From NCBI GenBank assembly GCA_045805805.1, contig JBJMKO010000014.1:1-27633 (forward strand): DNA of 27,633 nucleotides. The letters run 5' to 3'. The stretch's first letter is position 1. Every line of letters starts with the position of its first letter. The translations under genes and the position numbers were made by a program. The notes under the pieces were generated by a model, which was not told where the DNA came from, searched no databases, and saw nothing but the letters and a program-made list of their open reading frames with translations. The DNA comes from VRUE01 sp045805805 (lineage in GTDB: Bacteria > Actinomycetota > Thermoleophilia > Solirubrobacterales > 70-9). Below are positions 22,866 to 27,633 of the stretch, piece after piece.

Positions 22866-24850
22866 TTTGGGGTTCGCTTGCCTAGGAAGGCGCTTATTCC
22901 CTCTTTGGCGTCCTCGCTGCGGAAGGCCGTGGCGAAGCCCTGCTTCTCGGCCTCTATGCCCTGGTCGAGATCGCCGGCGTGGGAGACCTGCTTGATCTGC
23001 TCGACCGCGACCGGGGCCTGGGCGGCCAGCTTGCCGCCCCACATCAGGGCCGTCTCGAAAAGCTCGTGGTCGGGGACGATGCGGTTGACAAGGCCGGATT
23101 CGAGCGCCTCGCCGGCGAGGATGGCCTCGCCGGTCAGGTTCATCTCAAGAGCCTTGTTCGGCCCCACCAGGCGCGGCAGGCGCTGGGTGCCGCCGAAGCC
23201 GGGGACGATCCCCAGCTTCACCTCGGGCTGGCCGAAGACCGCCGCCTCGGCGGCGATCCGCACGTCGCAGGCCATCGCCAGCTCGCAGCCGCCGCCGAAG
23301 GCGAGCGCGTTGACCGCGGCGACCGTCGCCGGCCGCGCCTGGCCGAAGTCGCGCAGCAGCGCGTGGGCGGTGTGGATCAGCTCCTCGCCACCGGCCTCGT
23401 CCATCTGGGTGAAGGCCTTGATGTCGGCACCGGCCGAGAAGACGACCGGAACCGAGGAAACGATCACCATCGCGCCCACGTCACCCGAGGCCTTGACCTT
23501 CTCCCAGACCGTCTTCAGGTCGCGGATCACGTCCGGGGAGACGGCGTTCATCGGCGCGTTGGCCAGCCAGGCGACGGCGACGTCGCCGCGGGTCTCCAGC
23601 TTCACCGTCTCGGGCTGCTCTCCCTCGTCGGGCTGCGGGTAGGGATAAAAGCCTTGGCCCGAGGCCATTCCGAGCCGGCCCTGGGCGACGAGGCGGCGCA
23701 GCAGCACCGGCGGGGCGAAGCGGTCGCCGTGGCGCTCCTGGAGCCCCTCCATCCGCTCCAGGACGGCGCCGAGGCCTTCGACGTCGGCTTTCCAAAACGG
23801 CGGCAGCAGGCCTTTGCGCGGGTCGAGGCCGGCTCCGGCCATCATCCCGAGGTCGATATCGCGGACCGAGCAGACGCCCTCCTCGACCAGCAGGCAGGCC
23901 TCGATCAGCGCCCGGCAGGTGAACAGCGCAACCAGCTCCTCGGCGTCGGGCTCGGCGTCACCGGGGATGTTTTGCTCGCCATCCTTGAAGAAGCCCTCGC
24001 CACCCGACTTGGCCCCCAGCTTGCCGTCGGCGACCAGCCGCTGCAGCCCCTTGTGGACGTAGAAGCTCTCCCCGTAGGACTCGCCGAGGTGCTCGGCGAC
24101 GTGCAGGACCGTGTCGAGCCCGAGCAGGTCGGTGAGGAAGAAGGGTCCCATCGGCGCCACCTGGGCGGCCGCGATCGCCTCGTCGATCGCCTTCAGCGAG
24201 AGGCCCTGCTCCTCTTGGGCGCGCCAGATCTCGCCGATCGTCGCCATCAGGATGCGGTTGACGACGAACCCCGGCACCTCGCCGCAGACGATCGGCTGCT
24301 TCTTGATCGCCTGGGCGAAGTTGTAGGCGACGGTGGCGGTCTCCTCGGAGGTGTCCTCGCCGGCGATCACCTCGACCAGCGGCATGATCGAGGCCGGGTA
24401 GAAGAAATGAAAGCCGACGACCTTGTCGGGCCGCAGCGTCGTTTCCCCCATCTCGGAGATCGAGAGCGAGGAGGTATTCGAGGCGAGAATCGCATGCCCC
24501 GGCGTCGCCGCGTCGAGCTCGCGGAAGACCGCCTGCTTGATCTCCATCCGCTCCGGCACCGCCTCGACGACGAAGTCGACGTCGCCGAACTCCTCGTATG
24601 AGGTCGTGCCGGTGACCAGGCCCATCACCTCGGCGAGGCGGGTGTCGGCCTGCTCCTGGGTCAGCTTCTCCTTCTTGACCAGGCGAGAGAGCTGACCCTC
24701 GGTGACCGCGCGCGCCTTCTCGACCGCGGCGTCGACGAACTTCTGGTCGATGTCCTTGACGACGACGGGGATGTCGGCAGCGGCGATCGCCTGCGCGATC
24801 TCACCACCCATGGTGCCGCCGCCGACGACGGCGGCCTTGGAAACGAACAT
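22850..24850 (-). CDS. Fused 3-hydroxyacyl-CoA dehydrogenase/enoyl-CoA hydratase
   Basis: A 666-residue bifunctional fatty-acid beta-oxidation enzyme. Residues 1-180 are the Rossmann NAD domain (VVGGGTMGGEIAQAIA, then SNTSSLSI and HFFYPASIMPLVEV). Residues about 185-400 are two HCDH C-terminal domains (GFVVNRILM, and DPRKGLLPP in the second). Residues about 410-666 are a crotonase domain with FSAGADIKAF for the oxyanion hole and the two catalytic Glu in GGGCELAMACD and GQPEVKLGIVPG. The order is dehydrogenase then hydratase, the reverse of E. coli FadB. Both active sites look intact. The ATG at 24850 has GAGGAG about 12 bases upstream. It is divergent from the NlpC/P60-like gene. Confidence 0.94.
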   Translation of the reverse strand: MFVSKAAVVGGGTMGGEIAQAIAAADIPVVVKDIDQKFVDAAVEKARAVTEGQLSRLVKKEKLTQEQADTRLAEVMGLVTGTTSYEEFGDVDFVVEAVPERMEIKQAVFRELDAATPGHAILASNTSSLSISEMGETTLRPDKVVGFHFFYPASIMPLVEVIAGEDTSEETATVAYNFAQAIKKQPIVCGEVPGFVVNRILMATIGEIWRAQEEQGLSLKAIDEAIAAAQVAPMGPFFLTDLLGLDTVLHVAEHLGESYGESFYVHKGLQRLVADGKLGAKSGGEGFFKDGEQNIPGDAEPDAEELVALFTCRALIEACLLVEEGVCSVRDIDLGMMAGAGLDPRKGLLPPFWKADVEGLGAVLERMEGLQERHGDRFAPPVLLRRLVAQGRLGMASGQGFYPYPQPDEGEQPETVKLETRGDVAVAWLANAPMNAVSPDVIRDLKTVWEKVKASGDVGAMVIVSSVPVVFSAGADIKAFTQMDEAGGEELIHTAHALLRDFGQARPATVAAVNALAFGGGCELAMACDVRIAAEAAVFGQPEVKLGIVPGFGGTQRLPRLVGPNKALEMNLTGEAILAGEALESGLVNRIVPDHELFETALMWGGKLAAQAPVAVEQIKQVSHAGDLDQGIEAEKQGFATAFRSEDAKEGISAFLGKRTPKWSGK

Positions 24851-24932
24851 TTGGCTTGAAGCTCCTCAGGTCGGGGGCGGCCGAAGGCTACCGGTGCGCC
24901 TTCCGCGCGAGTTTCACGCGCTTCCCAGGGGC

Positions 24933-24977
24933 GTGTCTGAGCTAACCCCCCCATATACCGCGGCTTAGATCAGACAC
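24933..24977. promoter_or_regulatory. Dyad between divergent fadB-like and NlpC/P60-like genes
   Basis: GTGTCTGAGCTAA (24933-24945) and TTAGATCAGACAC (24965-24977) pair at 12 of 13 positions around a 19-base spacer. Further G/C pairing extends outside with one bulge. It sits between two divergently transcribed genes, so it is not a terminator. A regulator operator or another stem-loop element is possible. Confidence 0.5.
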
Positions 24978-25017
24978 CCCCTCAGGTTGGCTGGATTTCT
25001 GCCGATAACGGTCTTTC

Positions 25018-25533
25018 ATGCTTCGGTGGGGGACGGTCTCGATCTGCGTGTGCGCATGCCTGCTGGTCGGCGTGGCCGGCGCAAGCGCAACGGCACCGCA
25101 CGCAACGCTGCTGCCCAGCGGGCGCGCTGTGGCGCCGGCCTCGGCGCCACCGGCCGTGAGGGCGATGATCGAAGCGGCGAACCGTATCCGCCATAAGCCA
25201 TACGTGTGGGGCGGCGGGCACCGCGGCTGGCACTCGCGGGGCTACGACTGCTCGGGCTCAGTCAGCTACGTGATGCACGCCGCCGGCCTGCTCGAGTCCC
25301 CCCTCGACTCCGGCGGGTTCATGCGCTGGGGCGGGGCCGGAGCCGGAAGCTGGGTGCGGATCTACGCCAACCGCGAACACGTCTTCGCCGTGATCGCCGG
25401 CCTGCGCTGGGACACGTCCTCGACCGCCGAAGACGACGGGCACGGTCCCGGCTGGAGCGAAGAGTTGCGCCCGGCCGGAGGCTTCCGCCTGCGACACCCG
25501 TCGGGCATCCTGCACGCGGCGCCCAACGCATAG
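25018..25533 (+). CDS. Secreted NlpC/P60-like cell-wall peptidase
   Basis: A 171-residue exported protein. The signal peptide is residues 1-25 (MLRWGTVSICVCACLLVGVAGASA). A helix, AVRAMIEAANRIRHKPYVWGGGH, leads to the papain-like core with catalytic Cys78 (YDCSGSVSYVMHAAGLL). His121 (REHVFAVIAGLRWDTS) is the likely catalytic His. It would cut peptide bonds in peptidoglycan stems. The third catalytic residue is not obvious, and the C-terminal part (GFRLRHPSGILHAAP) is typical of the small actinobacterial forms. The ATG at 25018 starts the signal peptide directly. It is probably a single-gene unit, with a gap of 162 bases before the glutamine synthetase. Confidence 0.82.
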   Translation: MLRWGTVSICVCACLLVGVAGASATAPHATLLPSGRAVAPASAPPAVRAMIEAANRIRHKPYVWGGGHRGWHSRGYDCSGSVSYVMHAAGLLESPLDSGGFMRWGGAGAGSWVRIYANREHVFAVIAGLRWDTSSTAEDDGHGPGWSEELRPAGGFRLRHPSGILHAAPNA

Positions 25534-25695
25534 CCGACGCCCCGTACAAGCCCCGCGGGCGATCCTTATCCGGCGGTACAAAGGCATCTTCGAGCGATTG
25601 CCATTAGGCTCTTTTTCACTCTTCACGGGGAGTAGACCGGTAACCGACCGTGCCCGCCGACCGGGTGCGACGCCAAGCGAGGGACGACCAGAGCG
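25534..25695 (+). promoter_or_regulatory. Leader region of glutamine synthetase
   Basis: These 162 bases lie upstream of the glnN-like gene. A T5 run follows a short GCC-ATTA-GGC hairpin near 25600-25617, possibly ending the NlpC/P60-like transcript. Further on is GGGGAGTAG (about 25627-25635) and later GCCAAGCGAGGGACGACC near 25672-25689. The first motif recalls the start of yybP-ykoY manganese riboswitches, but the full structure could not be drawn. I see no coding region here. Confidence 0.3.
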
Positions 25696-27633
25696 ATGAC
25701 CCGTATCCGCCAGCAGAACGTGACCGCAGCGCAGTGGAGCTCCAACGGTGGGGCACTCGGCGCGATTGACCTGACCCAGCCCGAGAACGACGCCTTCGGC
25801 GCCAACGTCTTCTCCGTCGTCGTGCAGCGCGAACGGCTTCCCGGCGACGTCTTCGAGAAGCTCCAAGGCGCGCTGGAGAAGGGTGACGCGATCGACGCCG
25901 ACACCGCCGACGCGGTCGCGGCCGCGATGAAGGACTGGGCGCTGGAGAAGGGCGCCACCCACTTCACCCACGTCTTCCAGCCGCTGACCGGCTCAACCGC
26001 CGAGAAGCACGACTCCTTCTTCGAGCCCAAGGGCGGCGAGGGCAAGGCGCTGGCCGGCTTCTCCGGCAAAGAGCTGATCCAGGGCGAGCCCGACGCGTCC
26101 TCCTTCCCCACCGGCGGCGTCCGCGCCACCTTCGAGGCACGCGGCTACACCGCCTGGGACCCGACCAGCCCCGCCTTCGTGCTCGAGAACCCGAACGGCT
26201 CGCTGCTCTGCATCCCGACCGCCTTCGCCTCCTGGACCGGCGAGGCACTCGACGCGAAGATCCCGCTGCTGCGCTCGATGGACGCGCTCTCCGGCGCCGC
26301 GATCAAGGCGCTGAAGCTGCTCGGCGACGCCGAGAGCACACGCGTCTTCACCACCGTCGGCCCCGAGCAGGAGTACTTCCTGATCGACGAGCAGTACTTC
26401 TTCGAGCGCCCCGACCTGATCTCAACCGGTCGCACGCTCTTCGGTGCCAAGCCGCCGAAGGGCCAGGAACTCGACGACCACTACTTCGGCACGATCCCAG
26501 AGCGCGTGCTCGCCTTCATGATGGAGTCGGAGCTGGAGGCACGCAAGCTCGGCATTCCGGTCAAGACCCGTCACAACGAGGTCGCTCCGGGCCAGTATGA
26601 GATCGCTCCGGTCTTCGAGAACTCCAACGTCGGCTCCGACCACCAGCAGCTGACGATGCGGGTGCTGGAAAACGTCGCCCGCCGTTACGGCCTGGTCTGC
26701 CTGCTGCACGAGAAGCCCTTCGCCGGCGTCAACGGCTCGGGCAAGCACAACAACTGGTCGATGGGGACGGACACCGGCTCCAACCTGCTCGAGCCGGGGG
26801 ACACGCCGGCCGACAACGCCCACTTCCTCTTCTTCTGCGCGGCGGTGATCCAGGCCGTCAACAAGCACCAGGGCCTGCTGCGCGCCTCCGCCGCCGACAT
26901 CGGCCAGGACCACCGCCTCGGCGCCAACGAGGCACCGCCGGCGATCATCTCGATCTTCCTCGGCGGCGAGCTGATCAAGGTCTTCGAGGCGATCGCCAGC
27001 GGCGAAGGAGACCCGCACACGCCGGCCTCCTTCCTCGATCTGGGGGCGACGGTGCTGCCGCCGTTGCCGATGCACGGCGGCGACCGCAACCGGACCTCCC
27101 CCTTCGCCTTCACCGGCAACAAGTTTGAGTTCCGGGCGCTTGGATCGAGCATGTCGCTCGCCTTCCCGAACACGGTGCTGAACACGATCGTCGCCGAGGC
27201 GATCGATGAGCTGGCCGACAAGCTGGAGGCGAAGACAGGCGGCGGCATGGACGCCGCCGAGGCCGTGATCGAGGTGGTCAAGGAGACCTACACCGCCAAC
27301 AAGCGGATCTGCTTCGACGGCGACAACTACTCCGAGGAGTGGCACGCCGAGGCCGAGCAGCGTGGGCTGAAGAACCTGCGCACCACGCCCGACGCGCTGC
27401 TCGAGGTGATGGCCGATGACTCGGTCGCCGCCTTCGAGAACTACAAGGTGCTCTCCAAGCGCGAGCTGGAGTCCCGCTTCGAGGTCTGGATCGAGCAGTA
27501 CGCGCTGCGCGCCAACATCGAGGCCGAGACCACCTTCTCGATCGCCAAGACGATGATCCTGCCGGCCGCCCTGCGCCACCTGGCACTGATCTCCGAGGCG
27601 GGGGTCTCCTCCCTCGAGGGAGAGGTCCGCGGC
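25696..27633 (+). CDS. glnN: Glutamine synthetase type III (partial)
   Basis: The first 646 residues of a GSIII-type glutamine synthetase, cut by the window edge (family length about 700-730). It makes glutamine from glutamate, ammonium and ATP in the cytoplasm. GSIII features are FPTGGVRATFEARGYTAWDP and SPAFV near residues 135-165, GPEQEYFLID with metal-binding Glu, TRHNEVAPGQYEIAPVFEN, and HEKPFAGVNGSGKHNNWSMG. ANEAPPAIISIFLG and the late RFEVW-IEQYALRANIEAETT segment follow. No adenylylation Tyr site of GSI is present. The ATG at 25696 precedes MTRIRQQNVTAAQW. The linked amt gene fits ammonium assimilation. Confidence 0.94.
   Translation, partial: MTRIRQQNVTAAQWSSNGGALGAIDLTQPENDAFGANVFSVVVQRERLPGDVFEKLQGALEKGDAIDADTADAVAAAMKDWALEKGATHFTHVFQPLTGSTAEKHDSFFEPKGGEGKALAGFSGKELIQGEPDASSFPTGGVRATFEARGYTAWDPTSPAFVLENPNGSLLCIPTAFASWTGEALDAKIPLLRSMDALSGAAIKALKLLGDAESTRVFTTVGPEQEYFLIDEQYFFERPDLISTGRTLFGAKPPKGQELDDHYFGTIPERVLAFMMESELEARKLGIPVKTRHNEVAPGQYEIAPVFENSNVGSDHQQLTMRVLENVARRYGLVCLLHEKPFAGVNGSGKHNNWSMGTDTGSNLLEPGDTPADNAHFLFFCAAVIQAVNKHQGLLRASAADIGQDHRLGANEAPPAIISIFLGGELIKVFEAIASGEGDPHTPASFLDLGATVLPPLPMHGGDRNRTSPFAFTGNKFEFRALGSSMSLAFPNTVLNTIVAEAIDELADKLEAKTGGGMDAAEAVIEVVKETYTANKRICFDGDNYSEEWHAEAEQRGLKNLRTTPDALLEVMADDSVAAFENYKVLSKRELESRFEVWIEQYALRANIEAETTFSIAKTMILPAALRHLALISEAGVSSLEGEVRG

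Noticed and set aside
22979..24601. 540-codon open frame on the plus strand antisense to the fused beta-oxidation gene.
   Set aside because: Its composition (many Leu, Asp, Arg, His, Gly) is that of an antisense shadow in high-GC DNA. The minus strand has intact catalytic motifs throughout.

Overview
The window is a high-GC, densely coded stretch of bacterial chromosome. Many GTG or TTG starts, the gene order and the protein types point to Actinobacteria. A deep lineage such as Thermoleophilia/Solirubrobacterales is my inference; there is no rRNA to settle it. No insertion sequence, phage gene, CRISPR array or complete tRNA was seen.

Layout. Positions 1-12269 are almost entirely minus-strand housekeeping genes. 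Read in the direction of transcription they are a MerR-type adenylate cyclase, tilS, hpt, ftsH, folP, folB, folK, coaX, dusB, greA, lysS and the start of clpC. This resembles the actinobacterial tilS-hpt-ftsH-fol-lysS-clpC neighbourhood (tRNA modification, purine salvage, membrane proteolysis, folate, CoA, transcript-cleavage and translation functions). A plus-strand GST-like gene sits inside the run. From 12354 strands alternate: a nucleoside-phosphorylase-like gene, a phasin-like coiled-coil gene, a large multidomain cell-wall hydrolase with an unknown partner, a HAD hydrolase, a small unknown gene, a two-domain USP facing a LysR regulator, an ammonium transporter, a small membrane-anchored protein, a sirtuin, a fused beta-oxidation enzyme (dehydrogenase-hydratase order), an NlpC/P60-like secreted protein, and a type III glutamine synthetase running off the right edge. 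Ammonium uptake (amt) and assimilation (glnN-like) share the right end.

The most unusual content is intergenic. Three different short palindromic elements each occur twice, nearly always abutting stop codons. Family 1 (2266-2386 and 10963-11081) has a nearly invariant core of about 80 bases inside perfect arms. The distal arm sequence differs between copies yet stays complementary, and even the G-run/C-run length changes together (5/5 against 6/6). Family 2 (7263-7354 and 17131-17225) keeps GGGCGGATACTCA and GGAC as unpaired strands between two stems whose sequences differ but remain paired in both copies. Family 3 (712-758 and 7355-7401) has conserved stem ends and a divergent paired interior. 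A further long perfect hairpin follows tilS. None has a U-tract like a classical terminator. They look like structured terminator, attenuator or RNA-processing elements, or small mobile elements that use terminator palindromes. I could not match any of them to a described family from memory.

No gap between genes exceeds about 215 bases.
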